Shown here: piece after piece, positions 47,277 to 55,660 of the stretch
Numbering within the stretch: position 1 is the stretch's first letter
Layout of the letters: the number at the start of each line of letters is the position of its first letter
Notes under the pieces: model-generated
Told to the model about the DNA's origin: nothing
Databases searched by the model: none
The model's input: the letters and a program-made list of their open reading frames with translations, nothing else
Source of the DNA: Deferribacterales bacterium Deferri_01
GTDB taxonomy: Bacteria; Chrysiogenota; Deferribacteres; Deferribacterales; Geovibrionaceae
Direction: 5' to 3'
DNA length: 64,000 nucleotides
NCBI GenBank assembly: GCA_001603805.1
Contig: LUZY01000002.1
Location: forward strand, 209,428-273,427
Position numbers and translations under genes: made by a program

Positions 47277-47597
47277 ATGTGTGATTGCAGAAAAAATATC
47301 AAAGTGAATGAAAGCTATACAAGCTTTAAGAATATTAACTGCTTTGAAAACGCATGCCTTGTGGTGGACAACCTGCTGCGGGTTCTCAAGGAAACCGATA
47401 CCAGCAACGCATTCTGGGACAAGTTCATCAGCCTTATTCCGCAGGCATATTATGAGAGAGACCCGAAGCTTGATTCCAGAGAGACACTGCTCTATATAGT
47501 GTGCAAGAATGCTCCTTTCCTTATGGATTTCTTTGAGGAAAAAGATGATGAGGAAGCCATACATGCCATGACAAAGTGCGAACAGGAATGCTGTTAG
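47277..47597 (+). CDS. cowN: CowN-like nitrogenase-protection protein
   Basis: A 106-aa protein matching CowN: YTSFKNINCFENACLVVDNL, SNAFWDKF, the DFFEEKDDEEA stretch and the diagnostic cysteine end ECC. CowN helps nitrogenase keep working in the presence of carbon monoxide. An N-terminal MCDCRKNIKVNE extension with two cysteines is longer than in the CowN I remember. GGAGG precedes the ATG. No nif genes are in the window, so a nitrogenase is predicted elsewhere in the genome. I could not find a convincing RpoN promoter upstream. It overlaps convergently with the AlkD-like gene by 4 bp. Confidence 0.85.
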   Translation: MCDCRKNIKVNESYTSFKNINCFENACLVVDNLLRVLKETDTSNAFWDKFISLIPQAYYERDPKLDSRETLLYIVCKNAPFLMDFFEEKDDEEAIHAMTKCEQECC

Positions 47598-48394
47598 GAA
47601 ATACTCCTCAGCGCACGTTTGCAGATTCTCTCCGTTTCTTTTGACGGATTCTCGGCAAGCCATCTGTCAGTAAGCTCCCGAACCCATTCAGGGCGGGTTT
47701 TGGATGCATCATTAAGCCAGTTTGCCACAGAGTCCTGTACATATTTTTCTTTATCAGCCCTTAAGGGTTCCAGAAGCGGCAAACCGAGTTCAGGATTTTC
47801 CTTGAGCCTGCTAATATGCCTGCACCAGACACCTCTGGGGCGTGTTACCTCGCTTGCAAACCTGCGGATAAGATGGCTTTCTTCCGCTGTCCATGGTTTA
47901 AGAAGAGATACGGCTTTTTCCACATCCTTTTCTATATCATCCCTCATGCAGATCCACGCCATTTCACGTACGCCCATGTGAGAATCATCGGCAAAGGGTT
48001 TTATACGCTCAAGTTTATCCGCAGTGTCGGCATCATCCGCACCGACTGAAAAAGCACACCAGTTCCGCACAGTATCTGAAACATGGGTGCAGAGATTCCG
48101 GTAATGCTGCTCTGTAATTCGTCCTGATCTCACGCCTGTGAGTATCTCTTCCCCCAGCCGCCTTGTTACTGCCATAATCTTCTGCCCGGCAAGCTCTTTC
48201 CGCAACGCAGGCAAATCAGCCTCAAAGCCTGTTTCCCGGCTCACATTCTCAAAAAGGAGAAGGCTGTCAACCATAAGGTTTTCATTCAGGTTAACAGTCT
48301 CAATCAGCCCTTGATTCAGAAGCTCAATCACTTCCGCCGGAACAAGGGACGTTTTTACCGCCCCTTTCCGTTTTTTTATCTGTTCAATATCCAT
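47594..48394 (-). CDS. AlkC/AlkD-like DNA alkylation repair HEAT protein
   Basis: A 266-aa all-helical protein. The segments RRFASEVTRPRGVWCRHI and VQDSVANWLNDASKTRPEWVRELTDRWL are typical of the HEAT-repeat alkylpurine glycosylase family (AlkC/AlkD), which removes 3-methyladenine and 7-methylguanine. The N-terminal 60 residues are less conserved. Start ATG directly follows the stop of the VOC gene (TAAATG), so both are co-translated. Its activity is likely but not shown by an obvious catalytic residue. Confidence 0.8.
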   Translation of the reverse strand: MDIEQIKKRKGAVKTSLVPAEVIELLNQGLIETVNLNENLMVDSLLLFENVSRETGFEADLPALRKELAGQKIMAVTRRLGEEILTGVRSGRITEQHYRNLCTHVSDTVRNWCAFSVGADDADTADKLERIKPFADDSHMGVREMAWICMRDDIEKDVEKAVSLLKPWTAEESHLIRRFASEVTRPRGVWCRHISRLKENPELGLPLLEPLRADKEKYVQDSVANWLNDASKTRPEWVRELTDRWLAENPSKETERICKRALRSIS

Positions 48395-48856
48395 TTATCC
48401 CGCCATATGCTTCACAATATCCAATGGAATCGTGGTTTTATCAGATATTTCCTGCGGGCTCATACCCGCTGCCGTAAACCGTTTAACAGTCATTTCCAGA
48501 GGCTCGGCGACTTCAACTATGTGCCTGTCCGGATCATAAACACGAAAAACCTTCTGCCCCCAGGGCTGTTCCTGAACAGGACTGATCACTTCCACACCGC
48601 CGGATACGGCACGGGCAAAGTCGGCATCAAGATCTTCGCTCTCAAAGCAAAGTTCAAACCTGTTGCCTGTTTCTGCCGGTGTCTTTGCCAAACCGATCGT
48701 AGCCAGCGCAGCATCCTCCTGCCATAGTGAAAATCCGCTTGTGTAGGACAGGTGTACTCCGCTGTCCATGTGTTCCTCAAGTCCGAGAATGCCTGAATAA
48801 AATGCTCTCGATTTTTCCATATTCTTAACAAAAACAGCAGTTAAAGCAAGTTTCAT
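48395..48856 (-). CDS. VOC-family (glyoxalase/dioxygenase-like) protein
   Basis: A 153-aa vicinal-oxygen-chelate protein: ALTAVFVKNMEKSRAFYSGILGL, FELCFESEDLDADFARAV, QPWGQKVFRVYDPDRHIVEVAEPL. The last 30 residues (FTAAGMSPQEISDKTTIPLDIV) form an extra helix-turn-helix-like tail seen in some VOC proteins. Substrate unknown; bleomycin-resistance-like or lyase activities are possible. Co-transcribed with the AlkD-like gene. Confidence 0.8.
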   Translation of the reverse strand: MKLALTAVFVKNMEKSRAFYSGILGLEEHMDSGVHLSYTSGFSLWQEDAALATIGLAKTPAETGNRFELCFESEDLDADFARAVSGGVEVISPVQEQPWGQKVFRVYDPDRHIVEVAEPLEMTVKRFTAAGMSPQEISDKTTIPLDIVKHMAG

Positions 48857-48890
48857 AATTCACCTCACAAACAATAAAATACTCCGGCAT

Positions 48891-49652
48891 TCAAATGCTG
48901 TATTGTATAAATCCGACATTTTTCAGAGATGCATACTCTGTTGGGGTAATGCCTGAAAAGCGGCGGAAATTCCTGATAAAATGTGACTGGTCATAAAATT
49001 CGAGAGAGTGAGCGCATGATACTGATGCTGCACCGATTTCCAGCATACGGCAGCTTCGTTCAAACGCTGTGAGCAGGCTGTATTCTTTAACCGCCAGCCC
49101 GGTGTGTTTCAGAAAATAGCGTTCAAGCTGCTTTTCAGAGATCCCTGCGTGAAAAGCTGTTTCTCTGACTGTTGGAGGAGCAGTACCATTAAGCATGGCT
49201 TCTGATATTTTGCGGAACACGCCCCTCTCTGCTCCCAGATTCTCAAACAGGGGCAGTAAAACAGACTCAACAGTTTCTGACATTTCATGTTGTGATCGGC
49301 ATTTACGAAGCCTATCGCATATGCGGTGGACAATATTTTTTGTAAAAACGGCAGGTGTACTCCCGTTAACGAAGCTTTCTGCGGAAGTTCTCAGCAGGCA
49401 GGGGATAAGAAACGGCTTTATCTGAACGCCAAATAAACGGGAATGGGGATTTATGATATTCTTCAGAGAGCAGTTCATTGTTCCGGCTATGAATGAATTT
49501 TCAGGGTGGTTGATGTCAAATATAAGGCTGAAATAACTGTCCGGAAATATGCCTATCTCCACCGGTTCGGGTGCCTCTGAATGTAAATACCAGTAATCAG
49601 CAACATACTCCGCCGCCCTTGCCGACGAAGCAAACCTGTTTATGGACAGCAT
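48891..49652 (-). CDS. AraC-family transcriptional regulator
   Basis: A 253-aa protein with a DUF6597-like N-terminal half (YVADYWYLHSE, GIFPDSYFSLIFDI) and a C-terminal AraC DNA-binding domain (AFHAGISEKQLERYFLKHTGLAVKEY, then EFYDQSHFIRNFRRFSGITPTEY). ATG 49652 (AGGTG upstream) is preferred to TTG 49673, which would overlap the preceding gene. It probably controls the adjoining VOC and AlkD-like genes. Inducer unknown. Confidence 0.85.
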   Translation of the reverse strand: MLSINRFASSARAAEYVADYWYLHSEAPEPVEIGIFPDSYFSLIFDINHPENSFIAGTMNCSLKNIINPHSRLFGVQIKPFLIPCLLRTSAESFVNGSTPAVFTKNIVHRICDRLRKCRSQHEMSETVESVLLPLFENLGAERGVFRKISEAMLNGTAPPTVRETAFHAGISEKQLERYFLKHTGLAVKEYSLLTAFERSCRMLEIGAASVSCAHSLEFYDQSHFIRNFRRFSGITPTEYASLKNVGFIQYSI

Positions 49653-49656
49653 ATTT

Positions 49657-50400
49657 TCACCTGTTCTTATCAAGCAGTTTTTTAAACTGTTCAGCCGTAT
49701 AAGGTTTATGTGTAAGAAATTTGCCGTTCAGGAAAGCATAAAATGTTCCATGGGCACATGCAGATTTCTGCGCTTCATCCGCTGTTTCATGTTTTATCAG
49801 AGACACGCTCAATCCTGCTTCTTCCGCAGTTTGTTTCATCTCCACGGCATTTGATTCAAAATAAGGACATTGATTAGAATAATATATAACCAGATTCTCC
49901 GCTCTGTCAGTTAGGAGAGTCTTGCTTTTTTCCGTAAATACAGGCATTGGAGCATCTTTCTTTAACCGCAGGGCAAGAAGCTCGAAATAAGGAGGGGCTG
50001 TATCGCATAGCTCAAACCCTTGTTTAAGAAAGAAAGCTTTGTCAGTGAGAAACGATTTGGAGGAAGTGACAACGGCAACGCCGTTCATCCCTTCTGCGTC
50101 TTTGATACATTCATTCAGAAGCGCTTTTGCATTTCCGCACCCTTTATATCTGCCGGAAACCCAAAGGCAGTGAATAAACATATATCCGCCTGCGATAACC
50201 GGACGCCATGCTTTTTCTGCGGGAACATACTCAATAAAAACTTTTCCGTGAACAGGGAGTTTTTTGAATACCAATCCATCAGAAAAATGCTGTTTCAGCC
50301 ATTTTTTTCTGTGAGCAATTTCAGCCGAATGATTTTTTGAAAGGGTACAGCAGATATGCTCTTTATCAATATTATCCTTATTGAGGAATGTAAAATCCAT
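49657..50400 (-). CDS. YoaP-like GNAT acetyltransferase
   Basis: A 247-aa protein. About residues 1-150 form a GNAT acetyltransferase fold (YMFIHCLWVSGRYKGCGNAKALL, acetyl-CoA loop). The rest matches the YoaP C-terminal domain (LVIYYSNQCPYFE, HETADEAQKSACAHGTFYAFLNGKF). Same overall plan as Bacillus YoaP. The Cys in NQCPYFE resembles a thioredoxin-like active site. First gene of a four-gene minus-strand block (YoaP-like, AraC, VOC, AlkD). Substrate unknown. The 241-bp region upstream is AT-rich with no gene. Confidence 0.85.
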   Translation of the reverse strand: MDFTFLNKDNIDKEHICCTLSKNHSAEIAHRKKWLKQHFSDGLVFKKLPVHGKVFIEYVPAEKAWRPVIAGGYMFIHCLWVSGRYKGCGNAKALLNECIKDAEGMNGVAVVTSSKSFLTDKAFFLKQGFELCDTAPPYFELLALRLKKDAPMPVFTEKSKTLLTDRAENLVIYYSNQCPYFESNAVEMKQTAEEAGLSVSLIKHETADEAQKSACAHGTFYAFLNGKFLTHKPYTAEQFKKLLDKNR

Positions 50401-50641
50401 CCGCCGTTCTCCGATAGGTTTTTATACATCAAAAATAAAAGCATTCAATGCAATAGTAAACAGCAAGATTGGTATTATTCATCAGGCTTTAAAATTTGCA
50501 AGCCGCTTTGCTTTCAAACTCATGCTTAATTTAAAAAATAAATAAAAAGACCTGAATAACTTTATAATTTATCGTAATAGAGCCGTATTATTTACATTAT
50601 CCCATATATATCCTATTATTTTATTAAAATAAGGAGATAAA

Positions 50642-51082
50642 ATGGATTCCATAGATTGTGCTATTATAAGCGAGCTTAAACAAAACGGCAGAGCTTCTGC
50701 ATCGGAAATCAGCAAAAAAGTGCATCTTTCTGTTCCCGCAGTTGCAGGCAGAATAAGAAAGATGGAGCAGACAGGAATAATCAGTGAATATACAGTGAGG
50801 ATAAACAGGGAAAAGACAGGTAATAAACTGTTGGTTTTCATATTTGTCAACATAGACCACACAGCTAACATTGAAAGTTTCCGAAAAAGTATTACCGCTT
50901 TTGACTGTGTTCTGGAATGCCATCATGTTGTGGGGGAGTATGACTATCTGCTGAAAGTTTCGGTTGAAGACACAAAAGATCTGGAAGACTTTTTATCTGA
51001 AAAACTGAAAAAAATAAAGGGTGTCGCATCGTCAAACACCGTGGTGACGCTGGCATCCATAAAAGAAAAAATAAATGTATAA
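50642..51082 (+). CDS. Lrp/AsnC-family transcriptional regulator
   Basis: A 146-aa regulator with an N-terminal helix-turn-helix (IDCAIISELKQNGRASASEISKKVHLSVPAVAGRIRKMEQTGII) and a C-terminal RAM ligand-binding domain (FDCVLECHHVVGEYDYLLKVSVEDTKDLEDFL). AAGGAG lies upstream. It overlaps the LysE exporter gene by 8 bp, so it is very likely the amino-acid-responsive activator or repressor of that exporter. Confidence 0.92.
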   Translation: MDSIDCAIISELKQNGRASASEISKKVHLSVPAVAGRIRKMEQTGIISEYTVRINREKTGNKLLVFIFVNIDHTANIESFRKSITAFDCVLECHHVVGEYDYLLKVSVEDTKDLEDFLSEKLKKIKGVASSNTVVTLASIKEKINV

Positions 51083-51710
51083 AAACGACGCCTCTGCCCT
51101 CCTCAAAGGCTTAAAATTCGGCATGGTTCTCCAGCTCGCAGTCGGACCCGTGTGTCTGCTGGTGTTCAATATATCGGTATCATACGGTTTTTTCAACAGC
51201 CTTCATGCTGTTTCAGCCATAACAGTTGTCGATGCGCTGTACATCGCTTTGTCCGGCGCAGGGGCAGCGGCGCTTCTGGGACGTTCGTCAGTTAGAAATA
51301 CTGTCAGATTCGCCGGCTCTGCCGTGCTTATTCTATTCGGGGCAAACACAGTATCAGGGGCATTTGACTTGTCGCTATTGCCTCAAACAGCTCTGTTTTC
51401 AGATATTTCAGGGACAAATATTTTCATGCAGGGGTTTCTGCTAACCGCATCCAACCCCCTGACTATAATCTTCTGGAGCGGCATGTTTTCTGTACAGATC
51501 ACAGAAAACAGATGGAATAAAAGAGAGCTTTTTATGTTCGCCGCAGGTTGTGTGACAGCAACAATATTATTTCTCACATTTACAGCAGCGGCGGGAAGCA
51601 TAATGGGCGTTTTTCTGCCGGAAATCATGCTGGATATTCTTAATCTGGGCGTGGGTATTATTCTGATAATATTCGGCTTTAAACTGATTTATAAAAAAGA
51701 AAGAATATAA
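51075..51710 (+). CDS. LysE-family amino acid exporter
   Basis: A 211-aa inner-membrane protein with six hydrophobic spans. LKFGMVLQLAVGPVCLLVFN is the family's N-terminal GPxxL segment, and LLTASNPLTIIFWSGMF is the conserved ASNPxxxxFW region. It exports amino acids such as lysine, threonine or homoserine lactones; substrate cannot be read. Co-transcribed with the Lrp-type gene and ended by a bidirectional terminator. Confidence 0.9.
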   Translation: MYKNDASALLKGLKFGMVLQLAVGPVCLLVFNISVSYGFFNSLHAVSAITVVDALYIALSGAGAAALLGRSSVRNTVRFAGSAVLILFGANTVSGAFDLSLLPQTALFSDISGTNIFMQGFLLTASNPLTIIFWSGMFSVQITENRWNKRELFMFAAGCVTATILFLTFTAAAGSIMGVFLPEIMLDILNLGVGIILIIFGFKLIYKKERI

Positions 51711-51750
51711 AAAGCCGCCCCCATGTAGTTCAGGGGCGGCATTGGGTTTT
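51711..51750. terminator. Bidirectional terminator between lysE and the glutamate synthase operon
   Basis: GCCGCCCCC (51714-51722) pairs with GGGGCGGC (51733-51740); A-run before and TTTTT after serve the two convergent units. Confidence 0.85.
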
Positions 51751-54473
51751 TATTCGTTGTTCTGTGCGGCTGTTGCCTTGGGGATTATTTTGCAGAAGCC
51801 TGAAAAAATCAATTCAGGATCTTTTTCATATGTCTCTGCAAACTTCTTAAGCTGTGCATTGTAGTTTGCATCTATATCCACATTTCTGAACTGGGTTATG
51901 AATTCCTCGATCTGCTTTTTGAGGAAGCTTCTGTCCTCAGGAGTGAGATAGTCAAGCTTGCGCACACCCGCTCCGAGCTGTTCGGGGAGTATTTCGCCCC
52001 TGATGTATGCCGCTCCGGCTGTCATGCCGCTGCATACGTAATAGCCAATGGGGTTGGGAATATCCGCCACATTAAGCACAACACCGACTCCGCCCTGAGC
52101 ATACTCCATGAAATAGTCGCCCATGCGTCTCTCGCCGCCGAGACCGTAAACCACAACGGGAGGTTTGCGTTTTTTGAGCTTGGCTTCGGCGAGCTTAACA
52201 AAATCAGCCCACTTCATCCTGCTTCTGACCGCCTTTCTGCGCTGATACCTCATGATCAGCTCACGGAGGATTTCGTCCTTGGGAGCGTTCTCGAACCTTT
52301 CGGTATCGATATTTTTCCACTCCTCCGGCACTCCGGCCTTCATAAGCAGAAGGTTGCGGACGCCGCCGCTCTTTGCCACTCTGTATGTTCCGCTGACGGA
52401 ATAAGCGGCAAAAAGGTCGCTCACATCTCCGGCTATGTTTATTTCGCCGGGGTTTGCGGTATTTGCAACACCCACCTGAGCATTTGCGGGAACAGTAGTC
52501 ACAGTGGAGTGATTGGGAATTACATTTATCTTTGTTCCGTTTACAAAGGCGAATGAGTGGTTGCCCACAAGCCCTCTTACGGTTATTTCATCACATTTGA
52601 TGCCTGTTCCGATAACTCTCTGCCCCATGACATTATCAAGAAAGAACTTTTTAACACCTCTGCGGACGGCTTCCTTCATCATGAAGTTAAGCTCAAGGCT
52701 TTCTATCTGGTCAAAGCCGATATCTATGGTGAGGCTGTCGCCCTTGATGTTTGACAGAACCTCTTCAAACCTGTCTTTGAGTTCTTCAACTACCTCTTTC
52801 TCAGGCTTGAAGACCTTGCTTCTGCTCTCTTTCATCTTGATTGTATGCACCTGCTTAGGAAAGTCCTTCTCACCGAAGGTTTCAAACAGCAGGGGATCAC
52901 TTCCGTGGTAGCGGAAACGGCGTGAACCCACCACATCAGAATGGGTACTCATGCCCAGTCCGGCGGAGAGCCCTTCCATATCCTCATGGAAGCTGTGTAT
53001 CAGCTTTGCTATGTTATCACTTGCGGTTTCAGGATCTATCCTGTGTCCGTATGGACGTGATGTTATTCCCCATGCACACTGACCTGTGTGGCATCTCTGG
53101 CAGAGAGTACAGCCCAGAACATGAAGCTGACGCATACCCATACCCACAAAGTCCGCTCCGGCAAGCATAACGAGGAAAGCGTGGAAGCTGTCCATAACGC
53201 CGCCTTCGGCTATGACGGATATTTCCTCCCTCAAGCCTTCCCTGCGGAGTGCAAGATCAGCCATGTGAGTAAGGTAAACTATATTCAGACCACGGTTTTT
53301 CAGGTCAACAGCATGTGCCGCACCCGTGGAGCCGTCACCCGCTTTTATGGTGATGTAGTCAAAGCCTGCTTTGGCTATTGCCACTGCTATTTCAGGGAAG
53401 TTCCATGCAGTGCCGTAAACATCCGCACCGATCAGCTTGTCATCTCCGAGAAGCATACGGAGAGATTCCACCCTCATGGGCAGCTCTTCGATTGAATACT
53501 GAAGGTGCTGGGGGTTTGGCGCAGTGAGATGGCGCAGTGCCTCAACACAACGGAGCAGGGCTATTTCATAGTCGTTTTTCTTGTCCTGAAGCCTGCCGCC
53601 CTTACCTTTCTTCGCATCCTGACCGTATTTCATTGAGATTCCGGCAAATTTATCAAGCTCAAGCCACGGACCATAGCCCCCTGAACCGAACTGGAGAATG
53701 CAGTGCTTGGCAGCGGGCATCATGTCAGGGTGGATATATCCTTCCCCTGTGAAGAACGGTCTGCCCAGCTTGATGCTTGCCGCAAGCCTTGCGAGGATTG
53801 CCTCGTGGCTGTTTGAGCCGTAGCTTTGGTGAACATCGAAAATAGGCGTATCACACACAAAGCGGGCATTACGCTTGCCGAGGGTCATTTTACGCATCTG
53901 TCCGGCAAACTCATGCAGGTGGTCACGCTGGGGAGAAAGGATCTCCGCAGCATCTATCATCCAGTCCTGATCAAGCTTTGAAGGATATTTGCCCAGATGT
54001 GCGCTTGAGACAGTGGATTTGCCTGCGGCACGGCTGATTATATTATTAATCACCTCCGAACCGGAGAGAGTAACCCCGACCTCTTTGTAATCAGGATTCG
54101 GGAAAACCTTGATCGCCCTCTGGGGGCACATTTTCACGCATCTCTTGCAGTTACAGCACTCATCAGGGTTGATCCAGAGTATCTTCTCAAGAAATGCCGC
54201 CTTATCCTTATCCTCCGGCTCCACACGGTTGCCCTGGGGATCAAGATAGCGGGTCTCCATGCTGAAAACACCTGTACCTGATTCCGGCTTAGTGAGGTTA
54301 TGGGTGCATGATTCAACGCATGTGGCACAGTGTACGCACCCTCTGCCCGGTTCCTCGGCATCATCAGTAACCTTAACCCAGTATTTTGCACCCTGAGCGT
54401 AGATACCTGTGTCTGCGGGTTCCGTGTATCTTATGGATCTTTTTATTACTATCTCTTTTTTATATTCAAGCAT
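51750..54473 (-). CDS. Glutamate synthase FMN/GXGXG subunit with ferredoxin domain
   Basis: A 907-aa fusion. The first 130 residues contain two cysteine clusters (CVHCATCVESCTHN and CCNCKRCVKMCP) binding 4Fe-4S clusters. Residues about 190-560 are the FMN-binding glutamate synthase domain (FGSGGYGPW, YITIKAGDGSTGAA, SVIAEGGVMD, CTLCQRCHTGQCAWG for the 3Fe-4S site). Residues about 610-830 match the GltB C-terminal beta-helix. With the two upstream genes it gives a three-protein split glutamate synthase (2-oxoglutarate + glutamine to 2 glutamate). ATG 54473 overlaps the upstream stop by 8 bp. Confidence 0.88.
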   Translation of the reverse strand: MLEYKKEIVIKRSIRYTEPADTGIYAQGAKYWVKVTDDAEEPGRGCVHCATCVESCTHNLTKPESGTGVFSMETRYLDPQGNRVEPEDKDKAAFLEKILWINPDECCNCKRCVKMCPQRAIKVFPNPDYKEVGVTLSGSEVINNIISRAAGKSTVSSAHLGKYPSKLDQDWMIDAAEILSPQRDHLHEFAGQMRKMTLGKRNARFVCDTPIFDVHQSYGSNSHEAILARLAASIKLGRPFFTGEGYIHPDMMPAAKHCILQFGSGGYGPWLELDKFAGISMKYGQDAKKGKGGRLQDKKNDYEIALLRCVEALRHLTAPNPQHLQYSIEELPMRVESLRMLLGDDKLIGADVYGTAWNFPEIAVAIAKAGFDYITIKAGDGSTGAAHAVDLKNRGLNIVYLTHMADLALRREGLREEISVIAEGGVMDSFHAFLVMLAGADFVGMGMRQLHVLGCTLCQRCHTGQCAWGITSRPYGHRIDPETASDNIAKLIHSFHEDMEGLSAGLGMSTHSDVVGSRRFRYHGSDPLLFETFGEKDFPKQVHTIKMKESRSKVFKPEKEVVEELKDRFEEVLSNIKGDSLTIDIGFDQIESLELNFMMKEAVRRGVKKFFLDNVMGQRVIGTGIKCDEITVRGLVGNHSFAFVNGTKINVIPNHSTVTTVPANAQVGVANTANPGEINIAGDVSDLFAAYSVSGTYRVAKSGGVRNLLLMKAGVPEEWKNIDTERFENAPKDEILRELIMRYQRRKAVRSRMKWADFVKLAEAKLKKRKPPVVVYGLGGERRMGDYFMEYAQGGVGVVLNVADIPNPIGYYVCSGMTAGAAYIRGEILPEQLGAGVRKLDYLTPEDRSFLKKQIEEFITQFRNVDIDANYNAQLKKFAETYEKDPELIFSGFCKIIPKATAAQNNE

Positions 54474-55659
54474 TGTTCTTCCACCCGTAGTCAAGGCGTT
54501 TCACCTTCTTGTCCTTAACCTCGAAACCGACTATTCTTCCTGCTTCGGGGTCACTCATTGTGAGTTCCTCGTTCATGAAGTAAGCAGCGCTGATAACAGC
54601 CCTCTGCTCGCTTCCCATGAGTGCAACCTTGTCATTTATCCCTATGCTGAATGAACGCAGATGGTCTCTGTCTGTAAGACCGACCATAACATCGTCCACA
54701 AGGATAATACCCGTTGCAGGACCGGAAATCTTCATCCTTTCAAGGAGGGGATTACTCATTATCTCCCTGTAGCGGGCAAGATCTTCTTTGCTCATGTTTG
54801 CAAGCTCCTGCGGGAACTTACGGCAGATAATCCACTCTATTTCCTTGAGAGAATAGCCTTTTTTCAGCAGATATTCTGTCTGAAGGAACAGAGCTTCGGA
54901 GTCTGTCCCCACATGGAGGTGAATATCAAGCTGTTCAAGAGCTCTTGCGTTTGAAACGTCACTGGAAAGGTGCCCGTTGTGCGCTCCGGCAACTTCGCCG
55001 AGTGATATGGGCTGCGGTCCCCACCAGAGCCCCTGTCCTTTACTTGTTGGCCAGCGGAGGTGTATGAGGCACGCCTCGTAATAGCTTTCCTCAAACTGGT
55101 GGAGGTTATAAATATCTATAGTATCCTGAAGCTCGAAGGCTGTAAGAAATGTTCCGTTGTATTTTGAGCTTGAGAATATGCGGGCATCGTCCTTAAACGC
55201 CGTATTGAAGCGCCCGACCATTTTTACCATGTACAGGGCTTCGTCGCTCATTTTCTCACGGTACATCATCTCATCCACAGAGGGCGGAACAACCGCATAG
55301 TGCATGATAATCGGCAGATCGTAGTCATAGTAGTATTTCTTCTGAACCATGTTAAACTTGTCCAGAATACGCACACCCCAGCTTCCGATAACCTCTTCCA
55401 GTTCCTTGATTTTGTCCTTGCTGCGGAACATTATGTGAAAGTTGTAGAAGTTCGTGTCCTTATACAGTCCCTTAAGGGTAACGCCCGCTCCGGCACGACC
55501 CCTGTACTGCAGACATCTTGCCGCTTTGAGAACAGCGCCGAGGCTGAAATCTCCCACTACTCCGAGAAGACCGCAGGCACCGCTTGCAAGCCCCTCTTCG
55601 CCGCCGGAAAACTCAAATACACTCAAATTCCCCGAACGGGAAAGTCCGTCTGTCATCAT
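54466..55659 (-). CDS. Glutamate synthase glutaminase subunit (class II amidotransferase)
   Basis: A 397-aa protein of the class II glutamine amidotransferase fold, equal to the N-terminal domain of GltB. CGLLGVVGDFSLGAVLKAA starts at residue 29. Class II enzymes need Cys at the mature N-terminus, so a 28-residue propeptide must be removed. Other motifs: LQYRGRAGAGV, HLRWPTSKGQGLWWGPQP, GEVAGAHNGHLSS, HVGTDSEALF and GSEQRAVISAA. It supplies ammonia to the FMN subunit downstream. Located 1 bp after the flavoprotein gene stop. Confidence 0.88.
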   Translation of the reverse strand: MMTDGLSRSGNLSVFEFSGGEEGLASGACGLLGVVGDFSLGAVLKAARCLQYRGRAGAGVTLKGLYKDTNFYNFHIMFRSKDKIKELEEVIGSWGVRILDKFNMVQKKYYYDYDLPIIMHYAVVPPSVDEMMYREKMSDEALYMVKMVGRFNTAFKDDARIFSSSKYNGTFLTAFELQDTIDIYNLHQFEESYYEACLIHLRWPTSKGQGLWWGPQPISLGEVAGAHNGHLSSDVSNARALEQLDIHLHVGTDSEALFLQTEYLLKKGYSLKEIEWIICRKFPQELANMSKEDLARYREIMSNPLLERMKISGPATGIILVDDVMVGLTDRDHLRSFSIGINDKVALMGSEQRAVISAAYFMNEELTMSDPEAGRIVGFEVKDKKVKRLDYGWKNNA

Positions 55660-55660
55660 A

